Of a stretch of 64,000 nucleotides of DNA, positions 26,865-35,720 are shown piece after piece. This DNA is from an uncultured Candidatus Binatia bacterium (GTDB taxonomy: Bacteria > Desulfobacterota > Binatia > UBA9968 > JAJDTQ01), in the NCBI GenBank assembly GCA_958295985.1, contig OY282432.1, positions 3,443,001 through 3,507,000 on the forward strand, in the 5' to 3' direction. Numbering within the stretch: position 1 is the stretch's first letter; every line of letters starts with the position of its first letter. The notes beneath the pieces were generated by a model that saw only the letters and a list, made by a program, of their open reading frames with translations, did no database searches and was not told the origin of the DNA. The position numbers and the translations under genes were made by a program.

Positions 26865-28598
26865 ATGGACGCCATCAAGCTAGAGGTCATCTACAACGCC
26901 ACCAACCAGATCGCGTACGAGCTGACGCAAAAGCTCATGCGCAACGGCTATTCGTCCATCGTCAAGGAGAGCCAGGATCTGGCCCTGAGCATCTGCGACC
27001 GCCAGGGGCGCAACGTCGGACAGTATTCACCCAACCCGGTGGGGCTCGGCGTGGTCGGGTCCCAGCTCCAGGGAATCCTGCACGACTTTGCCCGCGCCAT
27101 CGGCGAAGGCGACACCTTCATCCTGAACCACCCCTACCGTTACTGTCAGAACCATCCCAGCGACGTCACGCTCATCTCTCCCGTGTTCCACCGGGGAGAC
27201 CTCATCGCCTTCGTCGGCAACACCGCACACAAGCCGGACATCGGCGGCAAGGTCCCGGGCACCAACGCCGGCGACGCAACCGAGGTGTTTCAGGAAGGGC
27301 TCCTGATCCCGCCGCTGAAACTCTACGAGGCGGGCGTTCTCAACGAAGCCGTGAAGCAACTCATCTGTGCCAACACCCGCACCCCGGAGGTCACCTGGGG
27401 CGACATTCGCGCGCAGGTGACCTCGAACCTCCACGGCATCGACCGGCTCGCCGCGCTGGTGGACCGCTTCGGGCTCGACGACGTGCTCACGTGCTGGGAG
27501 GAACGCATCGCCATCACCGAGCGGGAGCTCCGCTCGCGCATCGCGGCCATCCCGCCGGGCACCTACGGCCCGGTCACCGACTATATCGACGATGACGGCG
27601 TGGAGCTGGACCGACCCCTGGAAGTCACGGCGACGTTGCGCGTCCGCGGCGACGAGCTGGAGTTCGAGTTCGCATCCGCCGGACAGTCCCGGGGGCCGTT
27701 GAACCTCCGGCCCTGCGTGGTCAGGGCGGTGGCGGAGTACTGCGTGCAGGCCGCCATCGGGCCGGACCTGCCCAAGAACCAGGGCTGCTCCGCGCCCATC
27801 CGCATCACCCTCCCCGCCCCCGGACACCTGCTGAACCCGGAATTCCCGGCGCCGGTGAACATGTACGCCACCACCTGCCACCGGCTCGCGCCGGTGATCA
27901 TGGCGGTCCTGGCGCAGGCCCTGCCGGAGCGCGTGGCCGCACCCCAGAGCAGCTCCGGCGGCGCCGTCTCCTTCAACGGCCTGGAGCCGGGCGGCGGACG
28001 GCGCTATTCGCAGTACGAGATCCTGTGGGGCGGCTACGGCGCCCGGCCCACCAAGGACGGGGTGAGCGGCTGCGCCGCGGACATCAGCAACGTCATGAGC
28101 ACGCCGGTGGAGGCGCTGGAGAACGAGTTCCCGGTGAGGATGCAGTGTTTCGAGGTCAACCCCGACTCCGCCGGGGCGGGGAAATACCGCGGCGGTCTGG
28201 GGATCCGGCGCGGCTGGCAGGTGTTGGCGGATGACGTCACCCTCAACCTGCGTCTGGACCGGTTCAAGTTCTCCTCTCCGGGCCTGTTCGGCGCCCGCCC
28301 CAGCGCGCCGGCGCGCTGCACCCTCAACCCCGGCCCGGACGGTGGACGTCCGCTCCATTCCAAGGCGGCCAACGTCCGGCTGGCCAAGGGCGATACCCTG
28401 CTGCTGGAGCTCGGCGGCGGAGGCGGTTGGGGCGACCCCCTGGCCCGGGAGCCGGAGCGCGTGCTCGACGACGTGCGCAACGGCTACGTGTCGGTAGAGG
28501 CGGCGCGGGACGTCTACGGCGTGATCATCGACCCTCGAACCATGACCGTGGACCCCGCGGCCACGGAACGGCAACGCGAGGAAGCCGGTGCCGGTTAA
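26865..28598 (+). CDS. hyuB: Hydantoinase B/oxoprolinase-like subunit
   Basis: A 577 aa HyuB. The N-terminus DAIKLEVIYNATNQIAYELTQ, the GEGDTFILNHPYRYCQNHPSD segment (substrate-pocket region), NTAHKPDIGGKVPGTN, and the C-terminal GGGGGWGDPLAREPERVLDD all fit. With HyuA, such proteins open cyclic amides (hydantoins, 5-oxoproline) or carboxylate ketones, driven by ATP. The gene is 21 bases upstream of hyuA and 10 bases downstream of the cupin gene, so cupin-hyuB-hyuA form one operon. The substrate is not predictable; the region 'PYRYCQ' replaces the usual 'DPYxGGTHLPD', so the pocket is unusual. Confidence 0.93.
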   Translation: MDAIKLEVIYNATNQIAYELTQKLMRNGYSSIVKESQDLALSICDRQGRNVGQYSPNPVGLGVVGSQLQGILHDFARAIGEGDTFILNHPYRYCQNHPSDVTLISPVFHRGDLIAFVGNTAHKPDIGGKVPGTNAGDATEVFQEGLLIPPLKLYEAGVLNEAVKQLICANTRTPEVTWGDIRAQVTSNLHGIDRLAALVDRFGLDDVLTCWEERIAITERELRSRIAAIPPGTYGPVTDYIDDDGVELDRPLEVTATLRVRGDELEFEFASAGQSRGPLNLRPCVVRAVAEYCVQAAIGPDLPKNQGCSAPIRITLPAPGHLLNPEFPAPVNMYATTCHRLAPVIMAVLAQALPERVAAPQSSSGGAVSFNGLEPGGGRRYSQYEILWGGYGARPTKDGVSGCAADISNVMSTPVEALENEFPVRMQCFEVNPDSAGAGKYRGGLGIRRGWQVLADDVTLNLRLDRFKFSSPGLFGARPSAPARCTLNPGPDGGRPLHSKAANVRLAKGDTLLLELGGGGGWGDPLAREPERVLDDVRNGYVSVEAARDVYGVIIDPRTMTVDPAATERQREEAGAG

Positions 28599-28619
28599 CC
28601 GGACGGGACACTGACGGAC

Positions 28620-30644
28620 GTGCTGCGCATCGGCATCGACACCGGCGGCACGTTCACCGACCTGAGCGTGTTCGACGAGCGCGACGGGCGCGTCTGCCTC
28701 ACCTGGAAGTTGCCCTCCCGGCCCCAGAACCCCACCGAGGCCATTGCCGCCGGGCTCCGCGAGATCACCGCGCGGCTGCCGGAAAAGGCCCGTTACGTGC
28801 TCCACGGCACCACCATCGGGCTCAACACGTTGCTGGAGGGCCGGGAGCCGCCGCCCGGGCTCCTGGTCACCGAAGGGTTCCGCGACCTCCTGGAGCTGGA
28901 CCGGCAATGGCGCGGCGACCAGGTGTACAACCTGTTCTTCGACCGCCCGCGGCAGCTCGTCCCCCGGCATCTGATCCGGCCGGTACGGGAGCGCGTGGAC
29001 TCACGGGGCCGGGAGGTGCTTGCCCTGGATGCGGAACAAGCCCGCACCAGCGTCGCTGCGCTCCTGGACGCGGGGGTGCGCTCCGTGGCGGTGAGCCTGC
29101 TCTTCTCCTTCGCCAACCCCGACCACGAACGGCAGCTTCGGGCGATGCTGGAAGAGGCGGCCCCGGGTGTCTACGTGACGCTGTCGTCGGAAGTGGACCC
29201 GCAGTTCCGGGAATTCGAACGCACCAGCACCGCGGTGGTCAACGCGTTCATCGGCCCGCGAGTCAGCAGCTACGTGGGCACCATCGAAGCCTCCATCGCC
29301 GAGGTGCTGGAAGGCGCCCGGGTACTCATCATGCAATCCAACGGCGGCGTGGCCACGCCGGAAATCATTGCGCGCGCGCCGGTGCAGACGCTCATGTCGG
29401 GCCCGGTAGCCGGGGTCGTCGGGACCCAACGGCTGTGCCGGGAGATCGGCCGCAAGAACGCCATCTCCCTGGACGTCGGCGGCACGAGCTGCGACATGTC
29501 GGTTATCCCGGGCGAGCTTCTGACCGCACCCCAGAGCAGGGTGGCGGGCTACACCGTACGCGCCGCCACCGTCGATATCGAGACCATCGGCAGCGGCGGC
29601 GGCAGCATCGCCCGGGTGGAATCCGGCCGCATCCTCAAGGTGGGGCCGCAGAGCGCCGGCGCGGTGCCCGGACCGGCCTGTTACGGCGCCGGCGATCAGC
29701 CGACCCTTACCGACGCCCTGGTGGTGTTGGGGCACCTCAACCGGGACGCGCTGCTGAACGGCGCCATGCCCATCGAGGCCGCGGCCGCCCGGAACGCCAT
29801 AGCCGAGACCATCGCCCGGCCTCTGGAAATGACGCCCGAGCGGGCCGCCGCCGGCATCGTCGAAGTGCTGGCGGCCCAGGTGGCCATGTCCATGCGCTCG
29901 GTGACCATCGAGAAGGGCTACGATCCCAGGGACTTCATCCTGGTGGCCTACGGCGGCGCCGGTCCCACGGTGGCCTGCCCCATCGCCCGGGAGCTGGAGA
30001 TCCCCGAGATCTGCATCCCGCGCGACCCAGGCAACTTCTGCGCCGCCGGGATGCTGCTCACCGATTTGATACGCAGCTACTCCCTCACCCGCATCAGCCC
30101 GCTGGAGGAAACCCCGGCGGACGCCATTCGCGAAGCGCTGCAGGGGCTCCGGGACAAGGGCGTTCGGGAGCTCCGGGAGCAAGGCGTGACCCCGGATTGC
30201 ATCGAGACCGAAGATTTCCTGGACGTGCGCTATCCCGGCCAGTCGTACGAAGTCACGATACCCGCGGGGGACACCCGCAGGGAACACCTGACCCGGCTAT
30301 TCCACGAGGCTCACGGGCGGCTCTTCGGCCATACCGCGGAGGAGGAATCCATGGAGGTCGTCAACTACCGGGTACGCTGCATCGGCCGGCTCCCGAAGAT
30401 GACCTTCGCCGCGGCGCCCGCGGGCGGCGGCCCGGCCCGGCCCCAGGGCCGGCGACCCGCGCTGTTTCCCGAACAAACGACGCCAATCCCGGTTCCCGTG
30501 TACCTGCGCACCCATCTCCACGCCGGCTGCCGCATCCCCGGACCGGCCATCATCGAGGAATACAGCTCCACCACCGTCGTCTACCCCTCCTTCGACCTGT
30601 CCGTGGACGCCCACGGCAATCTCAGGCTGCAAAGCCGCGGTTAA
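28620..30644 (+). CDS. hyuA: Hydantoinase A/oxoprolinase-like subunit (ATP-binding)
   Basis: A 674 aa HyuA beginning with GTG at 28620. It has an actin-like ASKHA ATPase fold: phosphate-binding GIDTGGTFTDLSVFD at the N-terminus, HGTTIGLNTLLEG, QSNGGVATPE, ISLDVGGTSCDMSVI (phosphate 2), and GGGSIARVESGRILKVGPQSAGAVPGP cut here to its recognisable core GPQSAGAVPGPACYG. These are all standard for HyuA. It phosphorylates and so activates the amide carbonyl while HyuB completes ring opening. It directly follows hyuB. Confidence 0.94.
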   Translation: MLRIGIDTGGTFTDLSVFDERDGRVCLTWKLPSRPQNPTEAIAAGLREITARLPEKARYVLHGTTIGLNTLLEGREPPPGLLVTEGFRDLLELDRQWRGDQVYNLFFDRPRQLVPRHLIRPVRERVDSRGREVLALDAEQARTSVAALLDAGVRSVAVSLLFSFANPDHERQLRAMLEEAAPGVYVTLSSEVDPQFREFERTSTAVVNAFIGPRVSSYVGTIEASIAEVLEGARVLIMQSNGGVATPEIIARAPVQTLMSGPVAGVVGTQRLCREIGRKNAISLDVGGTSCDMSVIPGELLTAPQSRVAGYTVRAATVDIETIGSGGGSIARVESGRILKVGPQSAGAVPGPACYGAGDQPTLTDALVVLGHLNRDALLNGAMPIEAAAARNAIAETIARPLEMTPERAAAGIVEVLAAQVAMSMRSVTIEKGYDPRDFILVAYGGAGPTVACPIARELEIPEICIPRDPGNFCAAGMLLTDLIRSYSLTRISPLEETPADAIREALQGLRDKGVRELREQGVTPDCIETEDFLDVRYPGQSYEVTIPAGDTRREHLTRLFHEAHGRLFGHTAEEESMEVVNYRVRCIGRLPKMTFAAAPAGGGPARPQGRRPALFPEQTTPIPVPVYLRTHLHAGCRIPGPAIIEEYSSTTVVYPSFDLSVDAHGNLRLQSRG

Positions 30645-30820
30645 GCAACCCAGCCTTCTGGACCGCAGCGGCGGGCGGCGAGAGCCAAGCGTGTTACGAG
30701 GGCAGGCGGACGGGCAACGTCGCTCGATAAGGTCTCTCGCCGTGCCCGTGCCGGATTCGAGCTCGCTCCCGGGTAGGAGGGCGTATGGGGCGGGTGCGAT
30801 GCAAGCGGGAACACAGGCTC

Positions 30821-31378
30821 CTACACGAGAGCGATCATGTCGAGCCTGGTGAACCGCATGCGGTCGCCGGCGCCGGCCGGGAGCACGCTGAGCTGGTGGA
30901 TGGCGTACTCGTGCTCGTAGGCGCTTTTGGCGTTGACGCCGTCAAGGGGGATAACGACGTTGTAGCGATGCACCCGCGCGGCGGAGGTGGCGGTGTAGAG
31001 CACGGCGACGTTGGTGAGGGAGCCTGCGACGATGAGATTCTCGGCGCCGGCGGCGCTCAGGATCGCCTGGAGCTCGCCGCCGGCGAATTTGTCGAAGGCG
31101 TCGGGGTGGAGCACGGGCTCAGTGTCCCGGCGGTTGAGAGGCGCGGCCACCTCGCCCAGGGGCGTGCCCTTGAACATCAGGGAAACGGTGAACACCACGG
31201 GGACGGAGACCTCCCGGACCCGCTCCAGGAATCCGCCCAGCGGCTCCATCAATTGCGAGCAGACCTCCTCCGGGTCATGACACCGGGCGTTAAGGTCGAG
31301 CACCACCACCGCGGTTGTCGCCGCGTCGAGAGAGACGCTTCTTGGTTCGGGCCGGTTCGGCCTCGTGACTTCGGCCAT
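30821..31378 (-). CDS. Isochorismatase-like hydrolase lacking the catalytic cysteine
   Basis: A 185 aa protein of the cysteine hydrolase (isochorismatase/nicotinamidase) fold. The Asp and Lys of the triad are recognisable: Asp28 in VVVLDLNA and Lys97 in FDKFAGGELQ. The nucleophile position, normally G-x-x-T-D-x-C-V, reads GSLTNVAVLYTATSA, with Ala125 where Cys should be. Isochorismatases proper also lack Cys (water is used), so an isochorismatase-type or non-catalytic role remains possible; amidase chemistry is unlikely. It is 14 bases downstream of the second hyuB on the same strand, so it belongs to that operon. Confidence 0.8.
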   Translation of the reverse strand: MAEVTRPNRPEPRSVSLDAATTAVVVLDLNARCHDPEEVCSQLMEPLGGFLERVREVSVPVVFTVSLMFKGTPLGEVAAPLNRRDTEPVLHPDAFDKFAGGELQAILSAAGAENLIVAGSLTNVAVLYTATSAARVHRYNVVIPLDGVNAKSAYEHEYAIHQLSVLPAGAGDRMRFTRLDMIALV

Positions 31379-31392
31379 GGGTTCTCCCTTTC

Positions 31393-33246
31393 TTAGACAG
31401 CCCCCGTGTCGGGGCCCGCCAGCCGGCGCTCGCGTAGCCGCGCCCTCAACTCACGGGTCGCGGACGCGTCGACTATCGAGGTTCCTTCCTCCAACACGAC
31501 GCCGTAAGTGTCTTCGGCGGTGGCCCTGGAGACGCGGCCGTTCAGCAGACTCTCGGCCACGGCTTCGGGGTCGCGGTCCAGCGGGTCTCCGTAGCCGCCG
31601 CCGCTTCCCAGCCGGAGGTAAAGGACGTCGTCCTTGCCGATCTCGAACTCGCAGTAGGGCAGCAGCCGCCTCTCGCCCTCGAGCACGGGAAGGTCGTCGA
31701 TACACTGGCGGTTCGCCAGCAACTCGTTCACCCGGGTGCCTTCGAGCAGCACCAGCAGGCTGGGAGCGCCGGGGTAGCCGCCGAACATGCCGACGCCGGA
31801 GTTTCTCAGACCGGCCACCCCGAAGGCCACGCCCCGGACCTTCCCCTCCGGCGCGTCGTGGAGCTTCACCGTGGCCTCCACGCCCACGCCGCCGGCGAAC
31901 TTGCCGGCGCCGCCGCCGTCCTGGAGGTGGCGCCGGAACAAGTACATGAGCGGGAAGTTCAGTTCGAGCCATTCGACGTTGTGACAGGTCAGGTAGCCGC
32001 CGGAGTCGATGCCGTCGCCGTGGGGGCTGGCGCCGCCGCCGCTCAACTCCAGCAGCGTGGAGACGTAGAACCGGTCGTACTGGTTGACGCCGGCATGCCG
32101 CACCACCCGGAAACCCAGGGTCAAGGCCGTCACCTCGTCCTTCCAGCTCTCGCTCCCCGCCAGCATCTGCGCCAGGGTCGAGGCGGCCACGTAGGAAACG
32201 GTCTTGAGCCCCGAAGTGGTGTTCATGGACACAGGTCCGGGATACTGCACGTTCACCACGCTGCCTTCCGGGGCGATGACCTCGATGGGCCCGAAGGCCC
32301 CGTAGTTCTTGGGCAGGTCATAGCCCAAGGCGGTGAGCACGGCCTCGAAGCACCCACCGAAGGTGGCGTGATAGGGCAGGTTGATGCCCTGCCGGGCCTG
32401 GGGGTCGCTGCCGGTGAAGTCGAACACCAGGTGGTCGCCCCGCTTGCGCAGCTCCACGCACACCCGGCGGGTCTCGTTGGCCGCGATGGTGCCCGCGTCG
32501 CTCCAGGCGCCGTCCGGTATCTCCCGGAGCCGTTTTCTGAGGGTGTCGCCGGAGTAGCGGATCATTTCCGCGGACACCGCGGTGATGAGCTCCGGGCCGT
32601 ACTGCGCGAACATCTCTTCCATACGCGACCGGGCCACGTTGTTGGCCGCCAGCTCGCACTTGAGATCGAGCCCCACCAGCACCGGTTGCCGCGTCATGTT
32701 GATGAGCGTGTCGAACACGTCCTGCCGCAGCCGGCCCCGTTCCACCAGCTTGAGCCCCGGGATCCGCAATCCCTCGTGACAGATCTCGGTGGCGCCGGGA
32801 GAGTTGCCGCCCGGCGACATGGCGCCGATGTCCATGACGTGGACGAAGGTGGCGCTCCACGCCATCAGCCGGTCCTCATGGTGGATCGGCGCGATCATGT
32901 AGATGTCGGACTGGTGGATAGCGGCGAGATAGGGATCGTTGAGCAGAAAAACGTCGCCGGGATGGATGCCGCCGTTCCCTTCGAAGCGTTCGATGATCCG
33001 CTTGACGGCGAACCCGGCGCACGCTGCATGCCGGATCATCGACTCCCCCACCGACAGGACGTCGCCGTTGGCCATGTAGAGGGACGCCATGTAGTCGTGC
33101 AGTTGGGTGGTGTTGACCGTTCCGCCCACGCGCTCCAGGGTGGCGCCCATCTCCCGCGTGATCTCGTGGAGCCGGTGCGAGAGGATCTCGAAGGTGACGG
33201 GGTCCACCTGCCTGCCGGTCGCGTCCATGTCGGTCGAGTCCGTCAT
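31393..33246 (-). CDS. hyuB: Hydantoinase B/oxoprolinase-like subunit (second pair)
   Basis: About 617 aa from the ATG at 33246; an in-frame ATG at 33282 would overlap no gene but lacks a clear ribosome-binding site. Characteristic blocks: VDPVTFEILSHRLHEITREMG, LSVGESMIRHAACAGFAVKRI, GDVFLLNDPYLAAIHQSDIYM, the GGNSPGATEICHEGLRIPG pocket loop, and GGGYGDPLDRDPEAVAESLL near the end. It is encoded directly downstream of hyuA (33295-35412) in the same orientation and upstream of the isochorismatase-like gene, giving the order hyuA-hyuB-isochorismatase-like in one operon. The substrate is unknown. Confidence 0.92.
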   Translation of the reverse strand: MTDSTDMDATGRQVDPVTFEILSHRLHEITREMGATLERVGGTVNTTQLHDYMASLYMANGDVLSVGESMIRHAACAGFAVKRIIERFEGNGGIHPGDVFLLNDPYLAAIHQSDIYMIAPIHHEDRLMAWSATFVHVMDIGAMSPGGNSPGATEICHEGLRIPGLKLVERGRLRQDVFDTLINMTRQPVLVGLDLKCELAANNVARSRMEEMFAQYGPELITAVSAEMIRYSGDTLRKRLREIPDGAWSDAGTIAANETRRVCVELRKRGDHLVFDFTGSDPQARQGINLPYHATFGGCFEAVLTALGYDLPKNYGAFGPIEVIAPEGSVVNVQYPGPVSMNTTSGLKTVSYVAASTLAQMLAGSESWKDEVTALTLGFRVVRHAGVNQYDRFYVSTLLELSGGGASPHGDGIDSGGYLTCHNVEWLELNFPLMYLFRRHLQDGGGAGKFAGGVGVEATVKLHDAPEGKVRGVAFGVAGLRNSGVGMFGGYPGAPSLLVLLEGTRVNELLANRQCIDDLPVLEGERRLLPYCEFEIGKDDVLYLRLGSGGGYGDPLDRDPEAVAESLLNGRVSRATAEDTYGVVLEEGTSIVDASATRELRARLRERRLAGPDTGAV

Positions 33247-33294
33247 CGCCCTGCCTCTTGCGGCCCGTGAGTCGCCCTGCAACGCCGACCGCGG

Positions 33295-35412
33295 TCAGAG
33301 ACCGGCAGCGTTGTCCCCGACGAAGATCCGGATGTTGCGAAACCTGTCGATCTCGACGCGGTCCCTGGGGTTCACGACGACCGTGGTCACCGGGGTCTCG
33401 ATGACCGCCGGGCCGGACAGCGCCATCCCCGGCCGCATCCGCTGAAAATCGTAGATGGCGGTGGGAGCGTATTCCCTCAGTTCCTCGAAGAAAACCCTTC
33501 GAGGCGGCTTCATCGCGCCGTCCACGGCCGTCGTGCGCAACGGCGCCTCCTTGATGCGGGGCTTGTTCAACAACCCTACCGCGGTAACGCGAAAGGTCAG
33601 GATCTCCTTGCCCGCCTCCCGATAACCCGAGCCCTTGCCGTAAGCCTTCTCGTAGGCCTGGTCAAAGCTCGTGTAGAGCTGCTCCAGATCCGCGGCCGTG
33701 AGGGCCGCCGTGCCCGTGGGCAGGGGCACGTTGAGTTCGTGGACCTGATAACGGTAGCGCATGTCGATGCTGCGCGTGACGGCCCTGTCAGCCGGACCGA
33801 ATCCCGCGGCGCCCAGGTCCGCCTCCGCTCTCCGGATCAGCTCGGCGAAGTTGTCGTTGACCCGGCCGGCGTCCGCCGGCACCTGCAGGTGATCCGACTT
33901 GCCGTACTCGTGGACCACGTCGGAGCTGATGAGGCCGGTGGCCCCGTGCACCGAAGCCGTGAGCGGGATCACGACCTGCCGCACGCCCAGATCCGCGGCA
34001 TAGCGGCCGGCATGCACCGGGCCGGCGCCGCCGAAGGCGAACAGCACGAAGGCCCTTGGGTCGTGCCCCTTCTCCACCGTGGCCCGGCGGACGAGGTCGC
34101 TCATGTGCGCGTTGGAGATGCGGTAGATGCCCAGGGCCGCCTCGGACTCGTTCATCCCCAAAGGCTCGGCGATCCGTTGTTTAACCGCCTGAAGCGCGGC
34201 CTCCCGGTCCAGCCGCATCCGGCCGCCGAGGAAATAGTCCGGGTTGAGATAGCCGAGGATGAGGTCCGCGTCCGAGACCGTGGGCTCGGCGCCGCCGAGC
34301 CCGTAGCACACCGGCCCCGGGCTGGCGCCGGCGCCCTCGGGTCCCACTTTGAGCAGACCGGTCTCTTTCTCGATCCAGGCGACGCTGCCGCCCCCGGCGC
34401 CCACGGACTCCACCCATATCTTGGGCGCCAGCACCCGATGGCGCAGCACCACCGGCGTGTAGTCCCGCTCGATCCGCCCCTCCCGGACTACGCCCACCTT
34501 GAACGTGGTGCCGCCCATGTCGGTAGCCAGGATGTTCTCTTCTCCGATCAGCTCGCCCAGGAACCGGGTCCCCACCACCCCCGAGGCCGGGCCGGACTCG
34601 ATGGTTCCCACGGCGTTCCGGCAGGTAGCCTCGATGTCGAGCACGCCGCCGTAGGCCTGCATGATCATCGGTGACTTCTCCAGCCCCTTGCTCCGGAGCA
34701 CCCGCTCGAGGTTCGACAGATAGCTGGAGATCCGGGGTCCGATGTAGGCATTGAAGACCGTGGTGGCGGTGCGCTCGTATTCGCCTGCATAAGGGACCGT
34801 GGCGCTCGAAAGGGTGGCGTAGACTCCGGGATGGCGCTGCTGCAGGATGCCTGCCACGGCCTTCTCGTGGGCGTCGTTGGCCACGGACCAGAGCAGGCAC
34901 ACGGCCACGGACTCCACCCCGCGCGCAACCAGGGCGTCCAGAGCCGCTGCCGCCTGGGCTTCGTCGAGGGGCACGGTGACGGCGCCCTTGTAGTCCATGC
35001 GCTCGTTCACCTCGGCCACCAACCCGCGGGGCACGAAAGGCTCGGGCTTGCGCAGCCACGCCAACCGGCCGGCCTCCGCTTCGGTAAGCCCGTCGGTCAC
35101 CTTGCCCCGCATCATCAGCAGGGTATCGGGGAAGCCTCGGGTAGCGACGAGGCCGGTCCTGGGGCCCGAGCGCGTGATCAGGGTGTTCTCGCCGATGGTG
35201 CAGGCGTGAAAGAAGAGCGTGGTCTCCCGGAGAAGCTCATCCTCGTCGCCGAGGCCGATGTTCCGGGCCGCGTCCCGGACGGCGTCGGCGGCGCCGGCGG
35301 AGAAGTCCGGCGGCGTGGAAAGCGATTTCCCGACCACCATCTCGCCCTGGTCGTTGACCACGACGCAATCGGTGAAGGTGCCGCCGATGTCGACTCCGAC
35401 GATATAGCTCAT
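33295..35412 (-). CDS. hyuA: Hydantoinase A/oxoprolinase-like subunit (second pair)
   Basis: A 705 aa HyuA: MSYIVGVDIGGTFTDCVVV (phosphate 1), HACTIGENTLITRSG, QAYGGVLDIEATCRNAVGT, ILATDMGGTTFKVGVVREG (phosphate 2), GPEGAGASPGPVCYGLGG and FAFGGAGPVHAGRYAADLG. It is the standard length and first gene of its operon. The upstream 300-base interval separates it from a divergent TRAP binding-protein gene, whose product may supply the substrate; that link is inference from position. Confidence 0.94.
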   Translation of the reverse strand: MSYIVGVDIGGTFTDCVVVNDQGEMVVGKSLSTPPDFSAGAADAVRDAARNIGLGDEDELLRETTLFFHACTIGENTLITRSGPRTGLVATRGFPDTLLMMRGKVTDGLTEAEAGRLAWLRKPEPFVPRGLVAEVNERMDYKGAVTVPLDEAQAAAALDALVARGVESVAVCLLWSVANDAHEKAVAGILQQRHPGVYATLSSATVPYAGEYERTATTVFNAYIGPRISSYLSNLERVLRSKGLEKSPMIMQAYGGVLDIEATCRNAVGTIESGPASGVVGTRFLGELIGEENILATDMGGTTFKVGVVREGRIERDYTPVVLRHRVLAPKIWVESVGAGGGSVAWIEKETGLLKVGPEGAGASPGPVCYGLGGAEPTVSDADLILGYLNPDYFLGGRMRLDREAALQAVKQRIAEPLGMNESEAALGIYRISNAHMSDLVRRATVEKGHDPRAFVLFAFGGAGPVHAGRYAADLGVRQVVIPLTASVHGATGLISSDVVHEYGKSDHLQVPADAGRVNDNFAELIRRAEADLGAAGFGPADRAVTRSIDMRYRYQVHELNVPLPTGTAALTAADLEQLYTSFDQAYEKAYGKGSGYREAGKEILTFRVTAVGLLNKPRIKEAPLRTTAVDGAMKPPRRVFFEELREYAPTAIYDFQRMRPGMALSGPAVIETPVTTVVVNPRDRVEIDRFRNIRIFVGDNAAGL

Positions 35413-35720
35413 GGCCCGGGAGATCCGCTCTCATCCGCTTCAGCAAGGACGGAACCCCCTTACCACGGATGCCCGTTTCGTGTCCATCGGGGTCGGGTCG
35501 TCTCAACCTCCATGTCACCTTTCTGCTATCCCTCCGTATTGAATCGTGGCCATCATGATCGTGGCAATCGATCAGGGTTCGAGCGTCGGACAGCGCGTCC
35601 TGCGCCATCCGGGACTCCTTGACAACGGTTCCCGACTTTAATAGAGGTCAGCATCGGACGGCTTGAAGGGGAGATCAACCCACTGGGGCCAAGAGAGCCC
35701 CGGCAAAGGAGGACACGCGT
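35413..35720. other. Divergent intergenic region between hyuA and dctP
   Basis: About 310 bases with no gene. It must contain promoters for both directions. A good ribosome-binding site AAAGGAGG lies at 35706-35713 for dctP. I could not identify convincing -35/-10 pairs, and no strong inverted repeat was seen. Confidence 0.4.

Noticed and set aside
27027..30730. Large opposite-strand or shifted open frames over hyuB and hyuA (27027-28970 and 28427-30730)
   Set aside because: Composition is that of out-of-frame translation and the real genes have conserved motifs throughout.
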